NCBI GenBank assembly: GCA_963798805.1
Contig: CAWCVC010000008.1
Coordinates: 62,001-126,000, forward strand
Length of the DNA: 64,000 nt
Reading direction: 5' to 3'
Source of the DNA: CAVZCK01 sp963798805
GTDB taxonomy: Bacteria > Pseudomonadota > Alphaproteobacteria > Rhizobiales > Rhodomicrobiaceae
In this document: piece after piece, positions 1-8,534 of the stretch
Numbering within the stretch: the stretch's first letter is position 1
Layout of the letters: each line of letters starts with the position of its first letter
Notes under the pieces: generated by a model
What the model saw: only the letters and a program-made list of their open reading frames with translations
The model's database searches: none
Told to the model about the DNA's origin: nothing
Translations under genes and position numbers: made by a program

Positions 1-324
1 CAAACCGCGCCGTATAGGCGGAATGAAGAGCAGGAACCCGAGGGTGTCGGTCAGCAGGCCCGGCGTGAGAAGCAAGAGGCCGGCGGCGAGTATGCCGATC
101 CCGTCGATCACCGGCGTGACGGGCATCTCGCCTTTTTCCAGGGCTTGCGCGAAGCGGGTCAGTGTGGCAAAGCCTTGCACCCGCATCAGGAAGCTGCCGG
201 CGATCGCAGTGCCGATCGTAATCGCAATGGTCGGCAACACGCCGATCAGATGGCCTGCCTCGATGAAGACGGCAACCTCCGCGATGGGCACGAGGATGAA
301 GATCAGGAACAAAATAAATGGCAT
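1..324 (-). CDS. fxsA: FxsA family cytoplasmic membrane protein (3' end cut by window)
   Basis: Read from the reverse strand, this frame is open for 108 codons from the ATG at 324 to the window edge. It begins with a hydrophobic segment (MPFILFLIFILVPIAEVAVF) and continues with further hydrophobic stretches and a conserved LLLLTPGLLTD stretch near the end, the pattern of FxsA proteins. FxsA is an inner-membrane protein named for suppressing F exclusion of phage T7 in E. coli; its normal role is not well defined. The divergent Tim44-domain gene starts about 210 bp away, an arrangement I recall as common in Rhizobiales. The C-terminal cytoplasmic tail is missing because the window ends. Confidence 0.85.
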   Translation of the reverse strand, partial: MPFILFLIFILVPIAEVAVFIEAGHLIGVLPTIAITIGTAIAGSFLMRVQGFATLTRFAQALEKGEMPVTPVIDGIGILAAGLLLLTPGLLTDTLGFLLFIPPIRRGL

Positions 325-537
325 ACTGTTAAGCCTCAATATCGGCAAAAGCGACCGCCAAGGCCGAATGGGAAATTGTTGCCGGTTGGCTTAACCGTTT
401 CGATCGCGTAATTTGCTATAGGATGCGCGGCATGTTCTCTTCCGCCAGCCAATTGCTGGCGGTCGCCACGGCCGGGCCCTATATGAGAGTGAACGGCCTT
501 CAACGCGCACATATGTATCCTTAGAAGCTGCGGCAAG

Positions 538-1254
538 ATGAACGGCACATTCGACATTGTAACTTTGCTTTTCCTGGTCATTGCGGTTGTGATTTTTCTT
601 CGCCTTCGTAGCGTCCTCGGACGGCGGACGGGGAACGAACGGCCTCCTCGCTATGATCCCTATTCGACCCAGGATGCCAATAGCAAGCCGATCCGCGACA
701 ATGTCGTGACGCTGCCGCGCGGCGAGCCACCGCGTTTGACAACGGAAATCGACGAAGATGCGTTCGCGAAAAGTTTGAAGGACGTGGCCCCGGAGGGCAG
801 TGAGGTGGCCGACAAACTTCAAGCGCTCGCCAAAGTCGATCGTAGTTTCGATCCGAAGCACTTCATGCAAGGTGCCAAAGCGGCATATGAAATGATCGTC
901 ACGGCCTTTGCCGAAGGCGATCGGAAGGCGCTCAAGCAGCTTCTGAGCCGCGAGGTGTTTGACAGCTTTTCCGCCGCGATCGGCGAACGCGAGCGGAGCG
1001 GCGAAACTGTCGACTTTAAATTTGTGGGTATCTCCAGCTCGGAAATCATTGACGCCGAGCTTGCCGGAAAAATGGCAAACATCACCATTAAATTCGTAAG
1101 CGATTTGATTACGGCGACGCGCAATCGCGAAGGTGCGGTGATCGACGGCGATCCGTCACAAATTCGCGATGTGACAGACATCTGGACCTTCTCGCGCGAT
1201 GTAACGTCCCGTGATCCGAACTGGCGGCTGGTGGCGACCAGCTCGGCGACTTAG
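538..1254 (+). CDS. Tim44/TimA-domain inner-membrane protein
   Basis: A 238-residue protein with one N-terminal membrane anchor (about residues 5–22, rich in Leu, Val, Ile and Phe), a charged linker to about residue 90, and a C-terminal half that matches the Tim44-like fold by its KALKQLLSREVFDSF region and the closing DIWTFSRDV...DPNWRLVAT. Mitochondrial Tim44 tethers the import motor. In alphaproteobacteria the homologue is a membrane-anchored protein whose role is not firmly established. It is followed 27 bp later by mltA, so the two are likely cotranscribed. Start ATG at 538; the ribosome binding site is weak. Confidence 0.85.
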   Translation: MNGTFDIVTLLFLVIAVVIFLRLRSVLGRRTGNERPPRYDPYSTQDANSKPIRDNVVTLPRGEPPRLTTEIDEDAFAKSLKDVAPEGSEVADKLQALAKVDRSFDPKHFMQGAKAAYEMIVTAFAEGDRKALKQLLSREVFDSFSAAIGERERSGETVDFKFVGISSSEIIDAELAGKMANITIKFVSDLITATRNREGAVIDGDPSQIRDVTDIWTFSRDVTSRDPNWRLVATSSAT

Positions 1255-1281
1255 CGATCTTTTCGGGGGATTGAGCAGTCA

Positions 1282-2433
1282 ATGCGTGCGCTTCGATGCG
1301 CATTGGTGGTCACGGGGATCATGGCCGGCGCAAATCTTTGGCAGTGGCAATTCAGTGATGCCGAGGCCGGGCAGCGCTTGGCTTTGGACAAGACACCCGT
1401 CGAATATTCTCAGATAGAGGGCTGGGTCAAGGATGACCAAGCCGCGGCCTTTGCTACATTTTACAAGTCCTGCGGACGGCTGACGGAGCTTGCCGAAGCC
1501 GATGGGGCGGTCAAGGCCGTCTGCGATCTGGCGAAAATGCTGGGAGGCAAGCTTTCGCGAACCGACGCTCGGCGCTTCTTCGAAGCCAATTTCAAGCCAT
1601 ATCTGGTCAAACGCCCGACGACCGGCGCGTTGCTGACAGGCTATTTCGAGCCGGAGATCAAAGGATCGCTGAAGCCGGAGGGCAAATTCCAGATCCCGAT
1701 CTATTCGCTGCCGAACGACCTTGCCCTTATACGCAAAGCCTCTGAGCGGGGAAACCTATCGGCGGATCTGACTGCCGCGCGCATGACGCCGACTGGTCCG
1801 GTTCCCTATTATACGCGCAAGGAAATCGAGCAGGGAGCGTTGCGCGGCAAGGGCCTGGAAATCGCCTATCTGGCCGATCCCTACGAAACCTTCGTCATGC
1901 AAATTCAGGGCTCCGGTCTTATTCGCTTGCCGGGCGGCAAAGGCATCCGCATCGGTTTTGCCGGCAAGAACGGCCATCCCTATACCTCGATCGGCAAGAT
2001 CCTCGTCGAGCGTGGCTTCCTGCAAGCCGCAAGCGCGTCGCTCCAGTCGGTTCTCGACTGGATGCGCGCTGACCCTGAGCGTGGCCGCAAGCTGATGTGG
2101 GAGAACAAATCCTATCCGTTTTTCCAGGTTCTTGAGAAGACCGAGCATGGCGAGGGGCCGCATGGCGCGATGGGACTGCCGCTGACCCCGGGCCGAAGCC
2201 TCGCCGTTGACCCCCGCTATCATCAGCTTGGCTTGCCGATCTGGGTTTCGGCGCCGGCGCTAAAAGACGATAAAGGTCATCCTGTCGAACGCTTGATGAT
2301 CGCGCAGGACACCGGCTCGGCCATTCGGGGGCCGGTGCGAGGCGACATTTTCTGGGGCAGTGGCGCGAAGGCTGGCCGCATTGCCGGTGAGACAAAGCAC
2401 CCCTGTGATTTTTACGTGCTCATCCCAAATTAA
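1282..2433 (+). CDS. mltA: Membrane-bound lytic murein transglycosylase A
   Basis: This 383-residue protein cleaves the MurNAc–GlcNAc bond of peptidoglycan with formation of 1,6-anhydro ends, acting in the periplasm. An N-terminal export signal (about residues 1–28) is visible but no clear lipobox cysteine, so it may be soluble or only loosely membrane attached, unlike the E. coli lipoprotein. The MltA core holds LTGYFEPEI and QIQGSGLIRLPGG. The C-terminal 3D domain contains IAQDTGSAIRGPVRGDIFWG, including the aspartates typical of the catalytic site. It lies between the Tim44 protein and the Smr protein on the same strand. Confidence 0.93.
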   Translation: MRALRCALVVTGIMAGANLWQWQFSDAEAGQRLALDKTPVEYSQIEGWVKDDQAAAFATFYKSCGRLTELAEADGAVKAVCDLAKMLGGKLSRTDARRFFEANFKPYLVKRPTTGALLTGYFEPEIKGSLKPEGKFQIPIYSLPNDLALIRKASERGNLSADLTAARMTPTGPVPYYTRKEIEQGALRGKGLEIAYLADPYETFVMQIQGSGLIRLPGGKGIRIGFAGKNGHPYTSIGKILVERGFLQAASASLQSVLDWMRADPERGRKLMWENKSYPFFQVLEKTEHGEGPHGAMGLPLTPGRSLAVDPRYHQLGLPIWVSAPALKDDKGHPVERLMIAQDTGSAIRGPVRGDIFWGSGAKAGRIAGETKHPCDFYVLIPN

Positions 2434-2469
2434 AAGCTAGCTGTATATGGATGTTAGCGTTGGCAAGGG

Positions 2470-3093
2470 ATGAGCATGACGTCGGAGCCCCGACCGCGGA
2501 CAAGGCCGCTGACCGCCGAAGAGGCGGAGCTGTGGGCATCCGTCACCCGTGATGCGAAGCTGTTGCGTCGGCGGCGGAAGGCGGATCACGGCACGGGCTC
2601 TGTGCAGGTTGAAACAGGCGCCGCTCCCGAGGAGCGGCCGACAGCCAAACAGCACTGCTCTCATCCCAAGCCCGTTCAGTCACGTCCTAACGTCTATAAC
2701 GATGCGACGACGAACGGCGCTTCTCCCCTTGCAGCCTTCGACGAGCGGCAACGCCGGAAATTGGCGCGCGAGCCTCATTTGATTGATGCGCGTCTTGATC
2801 TGCATGGAATGCGCAAGCGCGAAGCCCACAGCGCCCTTCGCGGTTTCCTCCTGCATTCGGCCTCGCGCCGTCACCGGCATGTTCTCATCATCACCGGCAA
2901 GGGAACCCGCGCCGAAATCGAGCGCAGCCGCGACCACTTCGCCGAAGAGCGCGGCGTTTTGCGCCGCCTCGTTCCGCAGTGGCTTTCGGAACCGGAAATG
3001 CGCGGGGCCGTGCTCAGCTACACGACGGCGAGCGTGCGTCACGGTGGAGAGGGCGCCCTCTATGTCAGACTTCGGAAGTTTCGGGGCTCTTAG
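2470..3093 (+). CDS. Smr domain protein (possible DNA/RNA nuclease)
   Basis: 207 residues. The first 95 are basic and probably disordered. The C-terminal Smr (MutS2-related) domain shows the diagnostic LDLHGMRKREA and HVLIITGKGTR motifs. Smr domains have nicking or RNA-cleaving endonuclease activity in characterised proteins, but the substrate here is unknown. It is 36 bp downstream of mltA and probably the last gene of the Tim44–mltA–smr run. A second ATG six bases downstream (2476) has better spacing from the AAGGG at 2465–2469 and may be the true start. Confidence 0.88.
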   Translation: MSMTSEPRPRTRPLTAEEAELWASVTRDAKLLRRRRKADHGTGSVQVETGAAPEERPTAKQHCSHPKPVQSRPNVYNDATTNGASPLAAFDERQRRKLAREPHLIDARLDLHGMRKREAHSALRGFLLHSASRRHRHVLIITGKGTRAEIERSRDHFAEERGVLRRLVPQWLSEPEMRGAVLSYTTASVRHGGEGALYVRLRKFRGS

Positions 3094-3204
3094 CCCGGTG
3101 TCGAACAGCTCAATCGAGGGCGATGATCTGTGTGCCCGGAATATCAGCTATGACGCGGTGATCCGGCTCTTGCCTCGAACACCGGCATCGGCATTTCTTT
3201 ACTG

Positions 3205-3798
3205 ATGATCGACGCCATTTTGCCAATCTTGCTCTTCGGACTCGCCGCCACGGTGACCCCGGGACCGAATAATATCATGCTGACCGCCTCCGGCTCTGCG
3301 TTCGGCTTCCGCCTCACCATGCCGCACATTCTCGGCATCACCGTTGGGTTTCCGCTCATGTGCTTCGCCGTCGGGCTTGGCCTGGGCGAGATCTTCACGC
3401 GCTATCCGCAAGTGCATCTGGCGCTGAAATATTTTGGCGCGGCCTATTTGCTTTATTTGGCTTGGCGTATCGCCCAGAGCGGACGGCCCGATTCCGGCGA
3501 GGCGGGCCGGCGCCCGCTGACTTTTTTCGAGGCCGCCGGCTTCCAGTGGATCAATCCGAAGGCGTGGATGATCGCGCTCAGCGCCATACCGGCCTTTACC
3601 ACCATCGGCGGCAATTACTATGCCGAGCTGCTCCTGATGGTGGCGATCTTCGCGATCATCGCCTTGCCGAGCTGCGTCGTCTGGTGCCTGTTCGGCGTCG
3701 GTATCCGAAAGCTGATCCGCTCGCCGGAGATGGCGCGCATCGTCAATCTCGGCCTGGCGGCACTGGTCGCGGCTTCGGTCGGGCTGCTCTTCCTCTGA
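3205..3798 (+). CDS. LysE/RhtB family amino-acid exporter
   Basis: 197 residues, almost entirely hydrophobic, with about six predicted membrane helices. The N-terminal VTPGPNNIMLTASG motif is the hallmark of the LysE/RhtB superfamily, and FQWINPKAWMIAL is the conserved central loop. Members export amino acids or related metabolites out of the cytoplasm using the proton gradient; the substrate cannot be read from sequence. It is separated from smr by 111 bp and meets the convergent aminotransferase gene with a gap of only 9 bp. Confidence 0.9.
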   Translation: MIDAILPILLFGLAATVTPGPNNIMLTASGSAFGFRLTMPHILGITVGFPLMCFAVGLGLGEIFTRYPQVHLALKYFGAAYLLYLAWRIAQSGRPDSGEAGRRPLTFFEAAGFQWINPKAWMIALSAIPAFTTIGGNYYAELLLMVAIFAIIALPSCVVWCLFGVGIRKLIRSPEMARIVNLGLAALVAASVGLLFL

Positions 3799-3807
3799 CG
3801 CCCGGCG

Positions 3808-5181
3808 TCAGGCGGCGTCGCGAAGCTTCTCGCTGTGAACCCAGGCCTCGGCTTTATCGAGCGCGCGCTCCAGCCGGTCGAAAAGTGCGTTAATCTCGGC
3901 GCCTTGGATGATCAGCGGCGGACAGATCGCGATCGTATCCGACATGGGGCGTAGAATCAGCCCTTCCTCTTCACAGAATTTGGCGATCTTTGCCGTAACG
4001 GCCTGACGCACCGGGAATGGCCGCTTGGACTCCTTGTCGGCTACGATCTCGACCCCGGCAATGAGGCCGACGCCGCGAACCTCGCCAACAAGAGAGCGCG
4101 AAGCGAGCGCTTGGAGACGAGTTTCGAAGATCGGCGCAACCGAACGGACATGAGCGGGAATGTCATCGCGCTGATAGATTTCGACTGCCTTGATGCCAAT
4201 CGCTGAGGACACGGGATGGCCGGAATAGGTGAAGCCATGCGCGAAAACCCCGATTTTCCGGCTTTCGTCGAGCATCGCCTGATAGACCTCGTCGGGCACG
4301 GTGATCGCGCCGAGCGGCGCATAGGCCGAAGTCAGTCCCTTCGCCATCGAGATCGTGTCGGGGCGTATCCCATAGGTTTCGGAACCGAACATCTGCCCTG
4401 TCCGCCCGAAGCCGCAGATCACCTCGTCAACGATGAACAGGATATCGTAATTCTCCAGCACTGCCTGGACTTTATCGAAATAAGCCGTCGGCGGCACAAC
4501 CACTCCACCTGCCCCCATCACCGGCTCGGCGATGAACGCTGCGATAGTGTCCGGCCCTTCAAGCTGAATCAGATCGTCGAGCTCGCGGGCGAGACGGGTC
4601 GAAAACTCCTCCTCGGTCTCCGAAGGCAATGCCTCGCGATAATAATGCGGGCAGGTCAGATGCCGGACCCAGGTAAAGGGCAGGTCGAAGTCCAGGTGAT
4701 TGTTCTGCAGTCCGGTCAGACTGGCCGCGGCGAGCGTGACGCCGTGATAAGCGCGCTTGCGCGACAGGATCTTCTTCTTTTTCGTCTTGCCGCGCGCATT
4801 GTTGTAGTACCAGGCAAGCTTGATTTGCGTGTCGTTCGCCTCTGATCCCGAGGAGGTAAAGAAGATCTTGGATGCAGGCGCGGGCGAGATTTCCTTCAGC
4901 TTTTCAGCGAGTTCGATCGCTGGATCATGACTCTTGCCGCCGAAAATGTGGGCGGAGGCGAGTTTCGCAAGCTGCTTGCTCCCGGCCTCGATCAACTCCT
5001 CGTTTCCATAACCGAGCGATGTGCACCACAGGCCCGCCATTCCCTCGATATAGGGCTTGCCGGTCGAATCATAGACATAGATCCCCTTGCCCAATTCGAT
5101 GATGACCGGACCGCTCTCGCGAAACGTTGCGAGGTTGGTATATGGATGGATGAGAGTTCTCAATATCGCGCGCGAGCGCAT
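3808..5181 (-). CDS. Class III PLP aminotransferase (omega-amino acid/polyamine type)
   Basis: 457 residues, the normal length for class III aminotransferases. Visible signatures are SSGSEANDTQIKLAW (phosphate binding), IVDEVICGFGRTG (the Asp that contacts the PLP nitrogen) and the Schiff-base lysine in MAKGLTSAYAPLGA. The closest characterised relatives by pattern transfer an omega-amino group to pyruvate (beta-alanine or putrescine:pyruvate transaminases). With agmatine-to-putrescine genes elsewhere in the window a polyamine role is possible, but that link is only inference. The gene stands alone between LysE (convergent) and the DUF1499 gene (divergent). Confidence 0.9.
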   Translation of the reverse strand: MRSRAILRTLIHPYTNLATFRESGPVIIELGKGIYVYDSTGKPYIEGMAGLWCTSLGYGNEELIEAGSKQLAKLASAHIFGGKSHDPAIELAEKLKEISPAPASKIFFTSSGSEANDTQIKLAWYYNNARGKTKKKKILSRKRAYHGVTLAAASLTGLQNNHLDFDLPFTWVRHLTCPHYYREALPSETEEEFSTRLARELDDLIQLEGPDTIAAFIAEPVMGAGGVVVPPTAYFDKVQAVLENYDILFIVDEVICGFGRTGQMFGSETYGIRPDTISMAKGLTSAYAPLGAITVPDEVYQAMLDESRKIGVFAHGFTYSGHPVSSAIGIKAVEIYQRDDIPAHVRSVAPIFETRLQALASRSLVGEVRGVGLIAGVEIVADKESKRPFPVRQAVTAKIAKFCEEEGLILRPMSDTIAICPPLIIQGAEINALFDRLERALDKAEAWVHSEKLRDAA

Positions 5182-5330
5182 TGGCGCGTACCGTCATGAT
5201 CAGGGGTACCTTGTGACCGAGCTTCGAGAGGCTCTTGATTGAATGTGGAACGGCCGGATTTGCGCCGGGCCGGGGTTTGCTCTTATTAAGATAGGAATGT
5301 TAAACTCGCCCTCAACTCGGAGCCTAAGCA

Positions 5331-6395
5331 TTGCGATATTATCTTCACGAGTTGCGAAAAGCGGTGTGGAGCCAGAGGGTCGCTCTGCTCTTTCTGGTGC
5401 TGTTCGCGGTCACATTCGGATTGCATCGCATCGGACAGCTTCCGACCCCTGTCGCAATGAAGCTGTTCGGGGTCGCGGTTGTGGGGGCGGTCATCGCCGT
5501 AGGCCTGGGCCTCACCGCACTCGGCGGGATATGGCGTGAGGGATTCACGGGGGCCGGAAAGGCCATCATCGGCGTCCTGGTCGGTACGGTGATGCTTGCC
5601 GGACCATTATGGTCGCTCCCCAATCTTCTCACCTTGCCCCGCATTCACGAGGTCTCGACCGACCTTCAAAGCCCTCCGCGCTTCGACAAGATCGCTGCTC
5701 TCCGCAAAGGCGATGGCGTCAATCCGCCAAGCTATGAACACGACGAAGCGCGACTGCAGGCGAAGGCGTATCCCGACATCAAGCCTCTGTCCATCACCCG
5801 CCCGACCGGCGACGCCTATAGCGCGGTTCGCGATGCCGTCAAGACACTCAAATGGCGGATCGTTGCTGAAAATCCCCCTGTGGCCGGGAAGGCAGGGACG
5901 ATCGAGGCCACGAGCCGATCGCTGATCTTCGGCTTTACCGACGACGTGGCTATCCGGGTCGCGGGTATCGGCAATGGGGCCCGGGTTGATGTCAGGTCCT
6001 CGGCGAGGACCGGTGACCACGATCTGGGACGCAATGCCGATCACGTCCGCGAGTTGTTCTCCGAGGTCAAGACAAGGCTGAGCGAGATCGACAAGAACGA
6101 GACCATGGAGAAGGCCGTAGCGCTTCGTGAGATGCGGTTGAAAAAGGCCATGGAGAAGAAAGAGCGCGAGCGCGCTCAGGCCGAACGCGAAGAACAGCGG
6201 CGCCAACAACGCGAAGCCGCGCTCAGGCGCGAGCGTCAGATATCCAGTAGCGGGAGTCCAAACCAAGCCCAGGCTCAGCCGACACCTTCCCAATCTCGAT
6301 CAGACGCTCAAGATGCGCAAGGATCGAGTAGGCGGCAGCGCGCTGCAGAGAGGACGCGATCCCTTCGTAGATTCTGGGAAGAATTGAATCGATAG
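5331..6395 (+). CDS. DUF1499 domain membrane protein
   Basis: 354 residues. Three hydrophobic segments (about 16–33, 43–65 and 75–97) precede a DUF1499 domain (about 150–260) with YSAVRDAVKTLKWRI and IEATSRSLIFGFTDDVAIRV. The last 90 residues are a highly charged, probably coiled-coil region rich in Glu, Arg and Gln, followed by a low-complexity Ser/Gln tail. The function of DUF1499 is unknown to me. The start is a TTG (CGGAG lies about 8 bases upstream). The 3' end overlaps the convergent MBL hydrolase gene by 173 bp, which is unusually long. Confidence 0.8.
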   Translation: MRYYLHELRKAVWSQRVALLFLVLFAVTFGLHRIGQLPTPVAMKLFGVAVVGAVIAVGLGLTALGGIWREGFTGAGKAIIGVLVGTVMLAGPLWSLPNLLTLPRIHEVSTDLQSPPRFDKIAALRKGDGVNPPSYEHDEARLQAKAYPDIKPLSITRPTGDAYSAVRDAVKTLKWRIVAENPPVAGKAGTIEATSRSLIFGFTDDVAIRVAGIGNGARVDVRSSARTGDHDLGRNADHVRELFSEVKTRLSEIDKNETMEKAVALREMRLKKAMEKKERERAQAEREEQRRQQREAALRRERQISSSGSPNQAQAQPTPSQSRSDAQDAQGSSRRQRAAERTRSLRRFWEELNR

Positions 6396-7161
6396 TCTCG
6401 GCACCGCTCCGCAGGCAGTCGAGTATCTGCGTCTCCCGCCAGCGCCTGTGCATGATGAAGGCTTTGACGAGCCTCGGCGCCTGGTCGACGCGGCCGCCGT
6501 GACCAGGAAAATAGACGCTCTCCGGCCGCTCCAGTAAGATCTCGAGCGAGGCGATGTAGTTGCCCATATGCCCTTCCGGCGGCGCGACGACCGTGGTGTT
6601 CCAGCCCATCACATGGTCGCCTGACAGCAGCGTTTCTCCATCATTGAGGGCAAAGCAGAGATGGTCGGGCGCGTGGCCCGGCGTGAAGATCGCTTCCAGC
6701 TCCCAATCGCCGCCGGCAATGCGTTCGCCGCCTATCAGCGCACGATCGGGAACGAAGTCGGCATCGAGAAATGACTCGCTCGACGGGTTGAGCTTGACGG
6801 CCTCGCGGCTGGCGCCGTTCGAGCCATAGCCGAGCACCTCGGCGCCGGTGATCTCCGCGAATTTGGCGAGGCCGGCGCAATGGTCCTTGTGGGTGTGAGT
6901 CAGGAAAATATGCGATACGCGCTCGCCGCGCTTGGCAAGCTCCACAAGCAGGGCGTCCCGATGCGCATCGTCGTCCGGTCCCGGATCGATGACGGCCACC
7001 GTGCCAATGCCGACGATGTAGGTGTTCGTCCCTTTGAAAGTGAAAGGGCTCGGGTTGTTCGCGACAAGCCGCCTGAGCCCCGGTGCAACCTCTTCCGCGA
7101 CGCCGGGCGTGAATTCGAACTCGCGCGAAAAGGGCAGGACAACATCCATCTTCGGCTCCAA
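6223..7161 (-). CDS. MBL-fold metallo-hydrolase (LACTB2/glyoxalase II-like)
   Basis: 312 residues. The metallo-beta-lactamase metal site THTHKDH is present at about residues 87–93, followed by the histidine and aspartate ligands in TPGHAPDH and LLSGDHV, and a C-terminal PGHGG. The ADH-type C-terminal winged-helix region of the LACTB2 family follows. Such enzymes are binuclear metal hydrolases; the substrate cannot be inferred. An internal ATG at 7149 (MDVVLPF) is an equally good start. The last 173 bp are antisense to the DUF1499 gene. Confidence 0.87.
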   Translation of the reverse strand: MEPKMDVVLPFSREFEFTPGVAEEVAPGLRRLVANNPSPFTFKGTNTYIVGIGTVAVIDPGPDDDAHRDALLVELAKRGERVSHIFLTHTHKDHCAGLAKFAEITGAEVLGYGSNGASREAVKLNPSSESFLDADFVPDRALIGGERIAGGDWELEAIFTPGHAPDHLCFALNDGETLLSGDHVMGWNTTVVAPPEGHMGNYIASLEILLERPESVYFPGHGGRVDQAPRLVKAFIMHRRWRETQILDCLRSGAETIDSILPRIYEGIASSLQRAAAYSILAHLERLIEIGKVSAEPGLGLDSRYWISDARA

Positions 7162-7222
7162 TCAGAAACGTGCTCTAAACAGCTGAATTTCAGGAGCTAT
7201 TGCGCTCCAGCAGACAGTGCCT

Positions 7223-7855
7223 TCAGACCGCGCCGCGATCAAGCGACTGACCCGCAGCCGCAACGGCCCCGAGAAGATTAACCATGATCGCAGTCGCGAT
7301 GACAGCACCGTCATTGACGATCCGATGCGGCCGATCGCCCGCATAGCGCGCCGTCTCTCCGGCGGCAAGGCTGAATTCTTCGTCTCCAGAGGTCACGGAA
7401 AGCGATCCTGTCAAGAGCGTCAGATTTTCCACCGATCCGGCCGGATGCGGCTCGGACTCGAGCACCCCGCCAGGCTCGGCTTCGAAATAATACCATTGCA
7501 CCAGCTCGATCATTTTGATCCAGCCGATGATCCGTAACCGGCAGCGGCCATCGTCGCTGATCAGCAACGGCGTACCCGACGGTCCCAGTTTCTCGATCAA
7601 CGCCGGAGCGTCCTCGCCGCGCAAGATCTCTTCGATCGGCGCGTTGAGCGCGCGCGCGAGCTTATAGATGGTACCGAGCGTCGGATTCGTCTCGTTTTTC
7701 TCAATCTGGGAGATGATCGACTTGGCGACGCCGGACTGCTCGGACAAATCGCCCAGCGAGTAGTTATAGGCGCGCCGCAGCCGGTTGATGGTCTTGCCGA
7801 GCTTGGCCGTGACCTCCGGCGTCTGGTGACCGGGCGTTCCCTTTCGCATTGACAT
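7223..7855 (-). CDS. XRE-type HTH regulator with C-terminal cupin
   Basis: 210 residues with the two-domain layout of many metabolite-sensing regulators: an N-terminal helix-turn-helix (about 18–72; INRLRRAYNYSLGDLSEQSG and IISQIEKNETNPTLGTIYKLA) and a cupin sensor (about 120–190). Relatives often control amino-acid, sulfur or polyamine metabolism. It is divergent from the sulfite reductase operon across 7856–8177, so it may regulate that operon, but this is inference. An inverted repeat at 7884–7899 could be its operator. Confidence 0.88.
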   Translation of the reverse strand: MSMRKGTPGHQTPEVTAKLGKTINRLRRAYNYSLGDLSEQSGVAKSIISQIEKNETNPTLGTIYKLARALNAPIEEILRGEDAPALIEKLGPSGTPLLISDDGRCRLRIIGWIKMIELVQWYYFEAEPGGVLESEPHPAGSVENLTLLTGSLSVTSGDEEFSLAAGETARYAGDRPHRIVNDGAVIATAIMVNLLGAVAAAGQSLDRGAV

Positions 7856-7883
7856 TTTTGTGCAGTGACCTCATTTTCAGACT

Positions 7884-7899
7884 GTTCTATAAAAAGAAC
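7884..7899. promoter_or_regulatory. Inverted repeat, possible operator for the HTH-cupin regulator
   Basis: GTTCT and AGAAC form a perfect 5-bp inverted repeat separated by six A/T bases, 29 bp upstream of the regulator start. Position and symmetry fit an autoregulatory HTH binding site. This is a short repeat that could arise by chance. Confidence 0.35.
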
Positions 7900-8072
7900 G
7901 GCATGGAAGCATCAACCCGCTTTCTCAATGGCATGAGTTCCGAGAGCCTGCAGGTGGGCTGGCGTTTTTAGATTGAGCTTGGACCAAAACACCTAAAAAG
8001 AGCGGTTTCGCAAGTAGGATTTTATCATCGGCGTTCGTTTTTGAAAACAGAATTCGTTGGAAGGACCGTACG

Positions 8073-8102
8073 ATGGTAGCGCATTTCGGAGGCCGCTGTT
8101 AA
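8073..8102 (+). CDS. Possible 9-codon leader peptide ending in Cys, upstream of the sulfite reductase operon
   Basis: An ATG at 8073 lies about 10 bases after GAAGGA and opens a nine-codon frame (MVAHFGGRC) whose last sense codon is cysteine, followed by TAA. A GC-rich hairpin (8132–8149) lies between it and the DUF2849 gene. Cysteine-containing mini-ORFs ahead of sulfur-assimilation operons are a known attenuation device in some bacteria. The frame is too short to be significant by itself; conservation in relatives would decide. Confidence 0.3.
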   Translation: MVAHFGGRC

Positions 8103-8131
8103 GCGCACCCCCGGCAAGCAGATGTAGCGCT

Positions 8132-8149
8132 TCGCCGAGCCAGCGGCGA
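8132..8149 (+). promoter_or_regulatory. Leader hairpin ahead of the sulfite reductase operon
   Basis: TCGCCG and CGGCGA form a perfect 6-bp stem with a 6-base loop about 28 bp before the DUF2849 start. It has no U-run, so it is not a standard terminator. It could take part in leader-based control together with the mini-ORF at 8073. Confidence 0.3.
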
Positions 8150-8177
8150 GACAGCAAAGTTCGAGATGGAGATAATC

Positions 8178-8534
8178 ATGGCAAAAGCCTTCCCACTCAA
8201 CATTGTGACAGCCAACCATCTCCTCGATGGAAATTCGATTTTCCTCGGCGAAAGCGGCTGGACGACCGATCACCACGCAGCAAGGCTCTCCAATGGTCCG
8301 GAAGAAGCAGCGGCGTTGGAAGCGATCGCCCTGGCCGATGAGGACGCCAATAAGGTGGTCGGCGTCTATCTGGTCGCCGTCGAGCTTGACGCGGACGGCA
8401 AGGTCGAGCCGATCCACTATCGCGAAAAATTGCGTGTTCGCGCCCGCCCGTCATTCTGGCCGGATGCCATAAAGGCTCGCGCGAAAATCTCCAGACCGGC
8501 CAGCTCCGAAGGAGCGCGTCATGTATCGCTATGA
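8178..8534 (+). CDS. DUF2849 family protein of the sulfite reductase operon
   Basis: 118 residues, small and soluble. It carries the features of DUF2849 (NIVTANHLLDGNSIFL near the start and a VGVYLVAVEL core), a family found next to assimilatory sulfite/nitrite reductase genes in alphaproteobacteria. The exact role is not known to me. The ATG at 8178 is preferred over 8166 because GGAG sits at the right distance. The 3' end overlaps the reductase gene by 14 bp, suggesting translational coupling. Confidence 0.82.
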   Translation: MAKAFPLNIVTANHLLDGNSIFLGESGWTTDHHAARLSNGPEEAAALEAIALADEDANKVVGVYLVAVELDADGKVEPIHYREKLRVRARPSFWPDAIKARAKISRPASSEGARHVSL

